Shown: positions 30,839 to 40,982 of the stretch, one piece after another | Numbering within the stretch: position 1 is the first letter of the stretch | How the letters are laid out: every line of letters starts with the position of its first letter | DNA from: Tritrichomonas musculus | Taxonomy: Eukaryota; Parabasalia; Tritrichomonadida; Tritrichomonadidae | Assembly: GCA_039105265.1 (NCBI GenBank) | Contig: JAPFFF010000014.1 | Coordinates: 2,170,001 to 2,234,000 of the forward strand | Length of the DNA: 64,000 nucleotides | Direction of reading: 5' to 3' | Translations under genes and position numbers: made by a program | The notes under the pieces: model-generated | What the model saw: only the letters and a program-made list of their open reading frames with translations | What the model was told of the DNA's origin: nothing | Database searches by the model: none

Positions 30839-30859
30839 CCACACGGGAAGAGATTTTTT
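30839..30859 (+). repeat. tRNA-Asn tail target duplication (3' side of B1)
   Basis: ccacacgggaagag plus T6, after which the normal tRNA-downstream flank resumes (gatttttttt...tttcatgatcaattc). Partner of 23469-23489. Confidence 0.9.
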
Positions 30860-31129
30860 GATTTTTTTTTTTATTTCATGATCAATTCATTTACCTTGAT
30901 GATTATTTTAACGATATTCATGAAAACACCACAAATGCAATCGATATATCTATTTCATAATATAATAAGATTATTATATTGAACATTCAAAATTGAATTT
31001 TCTTTTAAAAAATTAAAAGCACTTTCAGAAAATTATTTATTTCATTATCAAATGAACTTACGAATAATGAAATTTCATGATCAAATCCAATCGATGTATC
31101 TATTTCATGATCAATTCATTTATTTTGAT
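30860..31129. other. tRNA-downstream flank, non-coding
   Basis: Continues the common sequence found after each tRNA-Asn (ttacctt, then aaaacaccacaaat and ttcataatataataagattat). No gene is seen. Confidence 0.6.
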
Positions 31130-31590
31130 CAAAGCGATGATTATCTTATTGGATTTGAAGAAACTTTGATCATTCTTGAAAAATCTTCAACATTAGATTC
31201 ATTTCTTAATAAATTTATATTACATGATTAAAATACGCCGATAGGTTTTTTTTATCAAACTCCAAATATCTCATTAGCAAAACCCAATGAACTTACGAAT
31301 AATGAAATTCTTGTAGATGACCAATTTATTGAAATGATTCATAATTTTGACCAAAATTTCACAAAAAAGCTCAAACAAAATAAAATATTACAATTTTTTA
31401 CACCTTGTATTTCAGGTTATATAATTAAGAAAAGTTATATGAAAAAAGACAATATCGGATTGAAAATTTCTTCAGTAATAGGGACTTAGTAGAAGAAAAG
31501 ATAAATGAAAACGATTATATCATATTGCGAAATGTTGATTCTGGAAGTTTTGCAATATGTGCTCTAATTTATTATATCAAACTTGGACAA
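31130..31590 (+). pseudogene. Decayed coding remnant of unknown family
   Basis: Stretches with coding character in shifting frames can be read, for example LAKPNELTNNEILVDDQF, KILQFFTPCISGYIIKKSY and NENDYIILRNVDSGSFAI, separated by stops and frame changes. The last part faintly recalls the first strands and glycine loop of a protein kinase, but this is weak. It stops where the TA-flanked element begins at 31594. Confidence 0.45.
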
Positions 31591-31593
31591 TTA

Positions 31594-33326
31594 CAGTAGT
31601 GTTTTTAATATGGTAACGGTATTTAAAGTGGTAACGCTTTCTTTTTAGAAAAAAAAAAAAAAATTAAATATACAAAATTTAATTTTTTTCAACATAAAAC
31701 AGAGTTTATTTAAATAAAATTATATAATAATATTTACCATTATTTATATGATATTAATCACAAGGTTGTGTATCTATCTGTCTCAAATCACCAAAGTTTT
31801 TCGTCAATCAATGAAAAAAATTAAGGCATGCCTATAAACATGTACATCAAAGTAATATTTTATTTAAGAATATAAACATATTACATATTATGAGAATATT
31901 AATAATTATTAGTTAAATTTGTAAAAATAAAATTATTGACTATAAAAACGAGTATATCTTTGATTTTTTGGTGACCGTTTACTTTTCATGATAAAGAATT
32001 GATTCATTTATCTATAAAATGCTGTTATTTATAAATAATATTTATAAAAACATATTTACATTTAAAGATGTATTTAACTTATTAGAAGTCAGAGTTGATT
32101 TTCATTCTGAGACTTATTGAGAGAACTTTTTCATCATCTTTCAATTTTGGGCTATCTTTATCCCGACAACATAACAGATTACTGAAATTACAAATTAAAA
32201 ATTAGTTAAAAACTATTAAAACATATTTATATATTGATATAATGCAATAAGATAATATGTTTTGCCCAAGATAATGGTTTATCTTCATTAATTGATAAAC
32301 GTCCAAAAATTATAAACGAACAGCAAAACAAATATTCAAATTTTGTTTTTTTTAGACAATTTTTATCTCTTATGTTTCAGCATTTTATATACATATTTAT
32401 TTCATTAATAAATTTCATTGATACTTTTTCAAATTCGATTTTTAAAGAAAAATTAATCATATTATAATCATTAGATAATTCATCGTTTTTTATTATCAAA
32501 ATCATTGAATTGATATAATATCGAACTAAAATTCGATATTACATCCTTTTGATTCTTTTTGGTGAGAAAGAGAAAAATTATGAAATTTTTTTGCTTACAA
32601 CTATGTATTTTTCAGTTTTTGAGATCATTATAAGAATAGGAAACTTCTAGTATAGATTATTACTTTTATGTTATTATTTTAATAATACAGCGCAATAAAC
32701 TATATATTTATATAATAAAGATAAATTGATCAATATTCTAATTTAGGTTATAATTCAATTTAATTTGAGCCATTCAAAGCATATTCATTTGACCTATAAA
32801 AAGCATTATGCTTGAGTTAAAAGTAAATAGTATAGTAAAATAATAAAATTCTTCTAATATACAATCAAATATAAAAAGGATTTAAGGAAATAATCAAGAG
32901 CACTCATAAGAATTTTTTATTTTGTATAAACACTTATGAAAATGGTTACATTTTTTAAATAATTTTTATTTTTCAAAAGAAAGCATTTATCATTTATAAT
33001 TAAATGATGAATAAATTATGAATGATGAATAGATGCTAAACTAATTATATAAGAAAATATCAAAAATTTTAAAAAGGTAATGAAGTAATTTGATTTTAAC
33101 TTTTTAAATTGGTTGACGAAAAACTTTGGTGATTTGAGACAGATAGATACACAACCTTATGATTAATATCATATAAATAATGGTAAATATTATTATATAA
33201 TTTAATTTAAATAAACTCTGTTTTATGTTGAAAAAATTAAATTTTGTATTTTTAAATTTTTTTTTCCAAAAAAAAAAAAAAAGCGTTACCACTTTAAATA
33301 CCGTTACCATATTAAAAACACTACTG
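31594..33326. mobile_element. 1.73-kb element with ~214-bp terminal inverted repeats and TA duplication
   Basis: The left arm (31594-31807) and right arm (about 33113-33326) are near-perfect inverted copies starting CAGTAGTGTTTTTAATATGG. A TA dinucleotide flanks both ends. The interior has no ORF of note. TA target and CAGT ends fit a non-autonomous Tc1/mariner/pogo-like element; superfamily is inferred from ends only. It entered the 3' part of the gene at 33104-33667. Confidence 0.75.
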
Positions 33327-33667
33327 TATTCAGCATGAGCATTTGGCCAATTTGTTTTATCAAAACCTCCAGATACAGTCATCAATGATTTGCCATTATA
33401 ATTTTCTTTATATTCAGCATGTGTATTCGGTCCTCTCTTCTTATCAGATCTATGTAATATTGTTAAATTCTCTGTATTATTTTTGTCTTCTGATTTCAAA
33501 TTTGTTCCTTCAAGATTTAACATATCGTATCTTCTTTTGTATGATGATATCTTTAACAAATAATCATTCAAATCTTGTTTTGATTGATTTTGAAGATGAT
33601 TTTTATTTTTTGAACTATATGTTCGAAACTGATATTTGATATCTTTATTAGATTTCATTGAAGTCAT
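33104..33667 (-). CDS. Unknown protein whose C terminus is replaced by transposon sequence
   Basis: The host-derived part runs from the ATG at 33667 (MTSMKSNKDIKYQF) to about 33329. It contains a short motif, PN(T/A)HAEY, twice ~28 residues apart with SLMTVSGGFDK between. The remaining ~75 codons down to 33104 come from the right inverted repeat and are hydrophobic and low-complexity. The start was preferred over an upstream ATG at 33793 because an initiator-like TCATAT sits right at it. The family is not recognised. The original C terminus is lost, so it may be a pseudogene. Confidence 0.45.
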   Translation of the reverse strand: MTSMKSNKDIKYQFRTYSSKNKNHLQNQSKQDLNDYLLKISSYKRRYDMLNLEGTNLKSEDKNNTENLTILHRSDKKRGPNTHAEYKENYNGKSLMTVSGGFDKTNWPNAHAEYSSVFNMVTVFKVVTLFFFFWKKKFKNTKFNFFNIKQSLFKLNYIIIFTIIYMILIIRLCIYLSQITKVFRQPI

Positions 33668-34137
33668 ATGATAAAATATCAATTTTAGCCAAATTTTTAT
33701 AAATTTTCCAGTAATTATGGAAATTTTTTTTTGAATTGGCAATCTGGAAAAAAAATTATCAGTTTTCGTATTTGAATGAAAATCTAAGGCCAAATATTTT
33801 GATAGATTTCTGTACTTCCAAGTGATATGACCATTTCCTATTTTTTTCCAAAACTTTAGCTTTTTTTACAATCGGATTTCATTCACCTCCATTTTTTAAC
33901 TGGTTTATGAATTCAAAAAGTGGTGTGCGAAAATTATTTTTTATAGAAAAATGAAACCGAAGAGGAATTAAATGAGAAATTTATGCTAGCAATTAACATT
34001 GAATTCAATATATATACATATTTAATCATTGAAAAAAAAATTAGGGACTTTTATAGAATTAATATAATATTCTGACTGATATTTAATTTTTTTTAAAAAA
34101 TAATCAAATTTACAAAAAATTCATAAACTCATTTTCA
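33668..34137. other. Intergenic, AT-rich
   Basis: No gene or repeat is recognised between the disrupted gene and the ankyrin gene's stop. Confidence 0.5.
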
Positions 34138-35643
34138 TTAAAATCCCCATTCATGTAATGGACTTAGAGCTTTTGGATTTGAAAATATGAAATTTTTTTG
34201 AACAAGGAAATCAATAAACAAGTTTCTTTTCCTCGAATTCTTTTTTTCAATATAAACGGAATCAAAAGAGCAGCCTTTCTGAAGCAAGAATTCAACCATT
34301 TCTATGTTTTCAAAAAGGCATGCCTGTTGCATATATTTATCTCCAAATGTTACTGAAGATATTTGTTCAAAAAGATTTTTACTTTTCTTTTTTTTCGTTG
34401 GCCTTTCATTTATATAATATTCATCGAAAGGAACTTTCAATATTTTATCCAAATAACGAACCAGTTCCATGTTAGTTGTTCCCAAAGCATCAAGAAATAT
34501 CAACCCTCTTTTCTGATCATTTAATTTGTCACAAGCACCATTATCAACCAAAAATTTAACCACTTCAATATGATCATTCAAAACAGCTTCTTCCAAAGCA
34601 GTTCGTTTTGTTTTCGTTGCTTCTTGATTAATATCAAATCCTTTTGCTTGAATAAGATACTTTACGATATCAAGATGACCACCTGCAGCAGCACAACCCA
34701 ATGGAATATATGATCTTGAGTCTTTATTTGAAAAATCCATTCTAAATTCAGGATTACTCATGATTATCTTAACAATATTTAATGAACCACTTTCACATGC
34801 ATAATGAAGAGGTGTACGAAATGCAGTTCCTTGTTCATTAATGAAATAATTAGCAAATAATGGTCGTGATAATAAATAACTGACAATGTTTTCATGTCCT
34901 CCCATGCATGCAAAATGAAGTGGATTTTGTACTTTAAAAATAAAAACTTCTTCACTTTGTGCACTTCTTTTAATAAAGTGTTCTCTTTCGAAAATATTAT
35001 TATTAAACATTGTGTCTGCATTTAAAACAACTTCATAAATAAATTGTACAATGTCAAGATTACCATATAAACATGCAAGTTGTATTGGTGTGGCACTTAT
35101 TTTAAGATATGACATCCCAGTGATATCAGCTCCTTTTGACCATAAATATTTCATTATGTCAATATGTCCACCCATGGCAGCATAATGACTTGGAAGTAAT
35201 CCATCAATATCTCTGGCGTTTAAATCATATTTTTCTTGATCTAATTGTCGAACAATTTCAATACAACCGCCAAAACATGCAAAATGAAGAAGTGATCTTT
35301 GTGAATCATCAAGTCTTTTGATTTCCATCGATGAAAAGCCTGATGGTAATAATAATGAAAGTGAATTAAGACATTTTTTGGCTGAAAAGAATGAACATAA
35401 TGATGCATACGTTGGATTGTTTCGAAGAATCTTTGGAAATTTGTAATTGGGAAAACTAAATATTTTGTTGGGATTCGCATCTTCACTAAAATTTTGTGTA
35501 ATAAGTTCACTAAAAACGGCATCGTTATCATCTAAAATGGCATCAAGAATTTTTTGATTAATTAAATTTTTTCCATTCTGATCAATGGAATTGATCATTT
35601 TTTTGCTAGTTTTGTTCTTCTTAGTATTTTGATTGGTAATCAT
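34138..35643 (-). CDS. Ankyrin repeat protein, 501 aa
   Basis: After a Lys/Asn-rich start and a helical N-terminal region (ILRNNPTYASLCSFF, as in trichomonad ankyrin proteins), about eight ankyrin units follow, e.g. SLLHFACFGGCIEIVRQL, PLHFACMGGHENIVSYLL, TPLHYACESGSLNIVKII and LGCAAAGGHLDIVKYLI. Ankyrin stacks mediate protein binding; the partner is unknown. There is no signal peptide or membrane segment, so it is probably cytosolic. The ATG at 35643 is preferred over an in-frame one at 35721: the extra 26 residues are hydrophobic/basic, and initiator-like TCATTTTT and TCATTAAA motifs lie inside that stretch. The large families of such proteins in trichomonads make it ordinary host content. 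Confidence 0.8.
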   Translation of the reverse strand: MITNQNTKKNKTSKKMINSIDQNGKNLINQKILDAILDDNDAVFSELITQNFSEDANPNKIFSFPNYKFPKILRNNPTYASLCSFFSAKKCLNSLSLLLPSGFSSMEIKRLDDSQRSLLHFACFGGCIEIVRQLDQEKYDLNARDIDGLLPSHYAAMGGHIDIMKYLWSKGADITGMSYLKISATPIQLACLYGNLDIVQFIYEVVLNADTMFNNNIFEREHFIKRSAQSEEVFIFKVQNPLHFACMGGHENIVSYLLSRPLFANYFINEQGTAFRTPLHYACESGSLNIVKIIMSNPEFRMDFSNKDSRSYIPLGCAAAGGHLDIVKYLIQAKGFDINQEATKTKRTALEEAVLNDHIEVVKFLVDNGACDKLNDQKRGLIFLDALGTTNMELVRYLDKILKVPFDEYYINERPTKKKKSKNLFEQISSVTFGDKYMQQACLFENIEMVEFLLQKGCSFDSVYIEKKNSRKRNLFIDFLVQKNFIFSNPKALSPLHEWGF

Positions 35644-35759
35644 CGTATAATGTTTCTGTAATTTGATTTTAATGAAAAAATAAAAAAATGATAAACGAAC
35701 ATTTTTTATATGACATTTCATATATAAAAAGTTGATGTCAATATATTCACTTCAAAATA

Positions 35760-36099
35760 TGTGATCCCAAATGCCAAAATCGTGTTCATTTGTGATATTT
35801 TTGGGCTTGAGGTATATTCATGATTTATTTCTCTTGGTCATTTTAGCCCAACATTAAGCCCAAACAAATAGTAGTTAAAAACATACTTTTTCGAAACATC
35901 TAAATCCACTTTTTGAATGCTCTAATAAATAATGAATATTAATATCTTAAGATTAAAAAGAGAATAAGCAATAAAAATATAATTTTTAATTTTAGAAAAA
36001 TTATTAAATAAATATTTTATTTTAAACATATTAGAACACATAGTGCTTATCGAGTTATGCCTCGATCCCAATTATTTTTTGCTTGTATTTGGGATCACA
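35760..36099. repeat. Possible small inverted-repeat (MITE-like) element
   Basis: tgtgatcccaaat at 35760 and atttgggatcaca at 36087-36099 form inverted ends ~340 bp apart, with inner gggctt/aagccc inverted pieces. No clear target duplication is seen, so it may be chance or an old element. Confidence 0.35.
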
Positions 36100-36687
36100 C
36101 ATTTTTGAGTGATTGTAATCTTTTATATTTGGCTTCCTGGATCATCGATGGCCAATTGAAGCAGAAAAAGAAGCTGAAATTTGGCATTTATAATTTTTTG
36201 CAGTTTAGAAAATTTGAAATTCATTGGTGATGAAATACCTAAGAATGACACATATGGCATTTTCGATTGTGTGTCTTTTAATGGCCAAATTAAAAAATAA
36301 CAAAGCTGTTTCACATTTGTAAAAGAATTTTTCAATTAATAATAGCTCTTTTAGAAATAATGTGATAATTGACTGTCCAATAACATTTAAAAAGAGATTA
36401 TTATAGATATGAGACTTACTGTATATATGATTTGATTTGCTTATAATAATCAATTAAGCATCATTTATGCACTCTATTACTTCTTTTGAATTTATAAAAA
36501 TTATTTTTAACGAATATATTTATTGAACTTATTGTAGGTTATCTTTAGCCTTCTAGTAAATATTTTAAAGGTAAAAGGGAAAACATCCGATATAAAATAA
36601 AAATACCTTATTAAAAATACACTGTTACTTAAACTTAAATTATTTTATTATGGATGAGATTGAACTCAAAGTTTTAATGATTATTCA
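36100..36687. other. Intergenic
   Basis: AT-rich. Two short minus-strand frames (36123-36335 and 36205-36453) show no domain and overlap each other. No supported gene. Confidence 0.5.
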
Positions 36688-39600
36688 TTAAAAATCAGTT
36701 GGTTTTCCCAATAATAAAAGTATATCATCAATATTTTCTTCTTCATCAAAAAGTTCTTCTTCATCTTGAGGTTCTTCTATTTTATGGTTATTTTCAGTAA
36801 ACAACGAAATAACATTTGGATCTTTGGTTAATTCAACAGCTGTCTTATTCATTTCATTTTTAACACTAACATCAATTCTTTTATCACTAAGAAGTAATTT
36901 GATTGCTTGCAAATTATTATTTTGAACAGCCAAATGCAATGCAGTCCTGTTTGAATTATCAAAAATTTTACCATTCCTCAAATAGGTGAATTTTGATATT
37001 GAATTCACATCAATTTCTGGATTTTTTAATAAATACTTAATGATTTTTATATTATTTTCCATTACTGCAGTGAACAGGCCTGTGTTTTCATATATTACTT
37101 CAATGCCCAAATCATATTCTGTTGTAATTGATTTTGAATTGACATCAATTTTTGGATTTGTCTTCAATAAGTCAAATAAGCTATAATCGTTTTTTTCAAT
37201 TAAGATATGAAGTAATGTCTGTTCTTTTTTCTTGGTTATCATATTAAATCGTGAATATGTAGAAATGATTCTGGCATTAATATCAGCTTTTGGATTCATA
37301 ATTAGAGTCATTAAATCTGTAATATCAAATATGCTTGCGATTTCAATCAATGTTTTTTCACTTTCATGCAATAAATTATCTTTGGAGGTAAATTTGGAAA
37401 TTTTCAATTTCATATTTATGTCAATTTTTGGATTAGAAAGCAGTTTTTCTACAATTTCATGATTCCTTCTTTCTAATGCAATACTTAATGCAACTTTTTC
37501 TTCTTTTCGGGCAACATTTTCATTTTTGGAGACATTTTTGTTTTTAAAAGCATCAATTATTGCTTTCATTCTTTTGTTGTCAAGTAAAGAACTAATTATA
37601 TCATTTTCAAGTGCTAAATGGGTTTCATCTTTTTCATCATTGGTTTTGGATCGACTGAAAATTAATTTTGAATTAGCATCTATTTCAGTATGTTTTAATA
37701 AAATATCAACCAATTCAATATTATCTTTTTTTACCGCAAAATGTATAGCTGCTTTTTCTTCTTCGAAAATGCCAAACGAAAACTTTGCTTGCCTAATATA
37801 TCTGGCATTGATATCTACTTTTTGAGTATCTAATAATACTTTAATTATGTCTATTTTATTATTAATAACAGCAATGTGAAAAGCTGTTTCTTCTATATCT
37901 ACAAATTTGTTATTTATTGATTTATGATATTTTAACTTTATGTTAATATCTATGTCTTTATTACTTAGCAAATATTCCATAATTTGCATTAGATTATTTT
38001 CAACCGCAAGACTTAAAGCAGTCTTTTCAGCATTTTCTATTATTATTTCATTTTCATCTGTATCATATTTATTTTTAATGATTGATTTTTGATTTATTTC
38101 AATACTTGGATTATTTAGCATAAGTTTCACAATTTCATGTCTTTCATTTTCAATAGCAAAAAATAATAATGTTTTCGTAGAGAAATCAGATTCCAATACC
38201 AAATTAACATTGATTTCTGGCTTATTTAATAAAAGTTCTGCTATTTCAATGTAATTCTTTTCAATAGCAATACTTAAAGCTGTTACATCTGTGAATTGTG
38301 AGTAGAATTTTTCATTGACATCAATTTTTGAATTATTTAGCAAAAATTTAGCAATTTCAATGTTGTTGTTCTCACAAGCTATATGCAAAGCAGACTTATT
38401 TGTAATGATATCCGTTTTGTTTAGAATTGCTTTTCCTGTTTGATTAATCTTAACATTAATATCTGGATGTGACATTAGCAATTTAAAAATATTTAAATCA
38501 TTATTAGTAATCGAAACAAGCAATGAAGTAGTTTCGTCAATGATGTTGGACTCAACATCTTTTGCAAAAGTTACAATTTTTTCCACAAGTTTATGATTTA
38601 TGTCTATTTGTGGATATTGTAGAAGGGTTTTGACAGCTTCTTCCTTTCTTTCTTCAACTGCACAATGCAAAGCTGTTCTTTCTTTTACTTGTTCATTGAA
38701 GTAGTTTTCAAATACGACGATGCCACCTTCAAGCATCTTTTTTGCTTCCCCTTTTTTATTATCATATTCTACCATATTAATATCAATTTTAGGATCTTCA
38801 AGCAAAATCTTTATAATATCTGCATCACCCATTTCAGCTGCTAAATGTAAAGCTGTTTTCTCTGATTTATGTTCAATCATATAATTTTCAAAAGTATATA
38901 ATTTTCCTTTATGTTCATCACTTTTTTCAATTCTAAATACTGATGATTTTATGTTAACATCAATATTTGGGCTTTTAAGTAACTTTTCTATTATTTCTTT
39001 TTGCTTTCTTTCAACCGCAATATATAAAGGTGCAATCTCTTCCAAATTAGAAATAAATTTGATGTTGACATCAATTTTGGGATTGTTTAATAATTGCTTG
39101 ACAACTTCTACATTGTTTTTTTTAATTGCAATATAAAGCGCTGTTTTTTCTGCATATTCTTGATCATTATTATATTTTTTTATATATTTGTTGTTTACAT
39201 CAATTTTATCATTTGATACCAATAATTTGGAAATGTTTGAATTTCTCTTTTTGGCTGCAATATGCAAAGCTGTTTTGGCTCGAAAATATCGATTTGATGA
39301 TGATGTATAGTTTTCAATAAATTGACTATTAATATCAATTTTTTTATTTGATAATAAGATTTCAATAATTTCTTGATTTTCTTTTTCAACTGCCAGATGT
39401 ATTGGTGCCTTTTCTATGTTATATGCAGATTTGGCATTTTCTTTCGATGTAAATTTCTCATTTAAATCAATATCTTTTTTAGATAATAAAAGATTAACTA
39501 TTCCTCTATTTTCAAGTTCAATTGCCATGTATAAAGGTGTTTTTTCTTGGGTGCAGGCATATTCATTTTTTATAAATTTGTTAATATATTTGCTATTAAT

Positions 39601-39960
39601 ATCAATTTTATTATTTTCTATTAATAATTTAGCTACTCTTAAATTATTATTTTCGATTGCAGCGTGTAATGCTGTTGTTTCTTTAATCTCTTTTCCATAA
39701 TAATAAAAATGTTCTGAATTATTTTTTATATTAACATCAACTGAACTTTGTTTTAATAAAAGATCAACTATTTTGAAATTGCCTTCTTCAACTGCTACAT
39801 GTAAAGGTGTTTTTGATTCTTCAAAATATTCTTTTTTATATCGATTTTCTTTATTTTTATACCATTTTGCATGAACTTTATTATTTAAATTAAAAGTAAA
39901 TGCTGATGAATCCAAAAGCAGTTTAACAAGTGAGATGTGATCATATTTGCATAGGTAAAA
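36688..39960 (-). CDS. Giant ankyrin repeat protein, 3' part (downstream of frameshift)
   Basis: About 1090 codons hold a long run of divergent ankyrin units, each with an (A)LHxAxE..N..I...LL...IDIN core, many spaced by long Tyr/Lys/Asn-rich loops. The end is acidic (EEPQDEEELFDEEEN). The frame opens with YLCKYDHISLVKLLLD, itself an ankyrin helix pair, so this is the continuation of the gene starting at 40982 and not an independent gene. A drop of one T in the T8 run near 39961-39968 would explain the split; adding one base would join both frames. It is either a recent pseudogene or an assembly/sequencing error. Role: probable cytosolic protein-binding scaffold. Confidence 0.75.
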   Translation of the reverse strand, partial: FYLCKYDHISLVKLLLDSSAFTFNLNNKVHAKWYKNKENRYKKEYFEESKTPLHVAVEEGNFKIVDLLLKQSSVDVNIKNNSEHFYYYGKEIKETTALHAAIENNNLRVAKLLIENNKIDINSKYINKFIKNEYACTQEKTPLYMAIELENRGIVNLLLSKKDIDLNEKFTSKENAKSAYNIEKAPIHLAVEKENQEIIEILLSNKKIDINSQFIENYTSSSNRYFRAKTALHIAAKKRNSNISKLLVSNDKIDVNNKYIKKYNNDQEYAEKTALYIAIKKNNVEVVKQLLNNPKIDVNIKFISNLEEIAPLYIAVERKQKEIIEKLLKSPNIDVNIKSSVFRIEKSDEHKGKLYTFENYMIEHKSEKTALHLAAEMGDADIIKILLEDPKIDINMVEYDNKKGEAKKMLEGGIVVFENYFNEQVKERTALHCAVEERKEEAVKTLLQYPQIDINHKLVEKIVTFAKDVESNIIDETTSLLVSITNNDLNIFKLLMSHPDINVKINQTGKAILNKTDIITNKSALHIACENNNIEIAKFLLNNSKIDVNEKFYSQFTDVTALSIAIEKNYIEIAELLLNKPEINVNLVLESDFSTKTLLFFAIENERHEIVKLMLNNPSIEINQKSIIKNKYDTDENEIIIENAEKTALSLAVENNLMQIMEYLLSNKDIDINIKLKYHKSINNKFVDIEETAFHIAVINNKIDIIKVLLDTQKVDINARYIRQAKFSFGIFEEEKAAIHFAVKKDNIELVDILLKHTEIDANSKLIFSRSKTNDEKDETHLALENDIISSLLDNKRMKAIIDAFKNKNVSKNENVARKEEKVALSIALERRNHEIVEKLLSNPKIDINMKLKISKFTSKDNLLHESEKTLIEIASIFDITDLMTLIMNPKADINARIISTYSRFNMITKKKEQTLLHILIEKNDYSLFDLLKTNPKIDVNSKSITTEYDLGIEVIYENTGLFTAVMENNIKIIKYLLKNPEIDVNSISKFTYLRNGKIFDNSNRTALHLAVQNNNLQAIKLLLSDKRIDVSVKNEMNKTAVELTKDPNVISLFTENNHKIEEPQDEEELFDEEENIDDILLLLGKPTDF

Positions 39961-40982
39961 AAAATGAATTCATCATTGAAATTATTTGGAAAGAATGAAA
40001 AATTATAGTATTTAATACTTTTTGAAAAAACATAAGTATTGATTGGTTGATTTAATTTTTTGGAAAAGAAATAAATTAACTCTTTGTTATGACATTTTAT
40101 CGATTCTATAAGGCATTGTTGGAATGTTTTATCTTGAGGTTTGATCATTTTATGTTCTAGATTTTTAATCATCTCTAAGTTGTTTCCATGAATTGCATAA
40201 AGCCACAATGATGGTGTCAAATAATCATTTTTTGATAATAAATAATTGATAACTTTGTTCGAATTAAAAAAAGTTGAATATTCAATTAATGTTGGGCTTT
40301 TTTGGAGTAAAAAACGGTTTGTTTCAAAAATTGATTCTGGAATTATCTTTGGTGGCTCGATGTAATTATTTTCAAAATATTGAATGAATTCATTAATTAA
40401 GTCTTTTCTTATTAATTCACACAAATAGTTATCATTTTCGCCAATCAATCTTTTTTCTTCAAATTCATCGATATTATTGTTGATCATTTTTTCGATTTGA
40501 ATGAATTTTTTCGTTTTTATTACGTTTATTTGGTCAAATAATTCTTGATTGAATAATTTAATCTCTTTTTGAAAAAAAAGTAGATAATTTAATTTCACAT
40601 ATTTGTCTTCTTGTAGAGTTTGAATTAGATTATCATCAATAATCAAAATTTTTTCCTTTATTAAAAAAAGAATAAGTTTTTTGTTTTTGCTAAAAATGTT
40701 AAAAATTTCTATATTTGTAAGATATTTGTTAATAATCTTTCGTAAATGAATAATAACATGTTCAATTTTATTTAAAACTGAAGAATTACGTTGGAAACTG
40801 TAGGATACATTCGCTATTAGATGGATTATGTATCGAAATGTTTCTTCTTTATTGAAATCATTGAGTTTAAATGAATTGTATAAATTCTGATCATCGCCTT
40901 CTTGATAGTTTGTGTCTATTAAATATTCGATAAGGTGATTATAGAAATTTTTAGCATCCTCCAAGTATTCTTTTAGATTCAT
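39885..40982 (-). CDS. Giant ankyrin protein, 5' part with DUF3447-like N-terminal domain
   Basis: The frame gives ~365 aa, starting MNLKEYLEDAKNFYNHLIEY, the usual opening of trichomonad DUF3447-type ankyrin proteins. Family hallmarks are present: FEEKRLIGENDNYLCELIRK, IIPESIFETNRFLL, LIEYSTFF and LWLYAIHGNNLEMI. The frame leaves the family pattern after NDEFIFF and ends in a 23-residue tail unlike ankyrin sequence, because of the homopolymer shift described for the downstream part. The ATG at 40982 is preferred to an upstream in-frame TTG at 41060 because it matches the family start and follows ccatttaa, a near-initiator motif. Confidence 0.75.
   Translation of the reverse strand: MNLKEYLEDAKNFYNHLIEYLIDTNYQEGDDQNLYNSFKLNDFNKEETFRYIIHLIANVSYSFQRNSSVLNKIEHVIIHLRKIINKYLTNIEIFNIFSKNKKLILFLIKEKILIIDDNLIQTLQEDKYVKLNYLLFFQKEIKLFNQELFDQINVIKTKKFIQIEKMINNNIDEFEEKRLIGENDNYLCELIRKDLINEFIQYFENNYIEPPKIIPESIFETNRFLLQKSPTLIEYSTFFNSNKVINYLLSKNDYLTPSLWLYAIHGNNLEMIKNLEHKMIKPQDKTFQQCLIESIKCHNKELIYFFSKKLNQPINTYVFSKSIKYYNFSFFPNNFNDEFIFFTYANMITSHLLNCFWIHQHLLLI

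Noticed and set aside
31594-33326. Fragment of a Maverick/Polinton virus-like element
   Set aside because: The ends (CAGT with a TA duplication) do not fit Polinton ends with 6-bp duplications, and no polymerase, integrase or capsid frame is present.
36123-36453. Two small minus-strand frames
   Set aside because: They overlap each other in different frames and have no recognisable domain.
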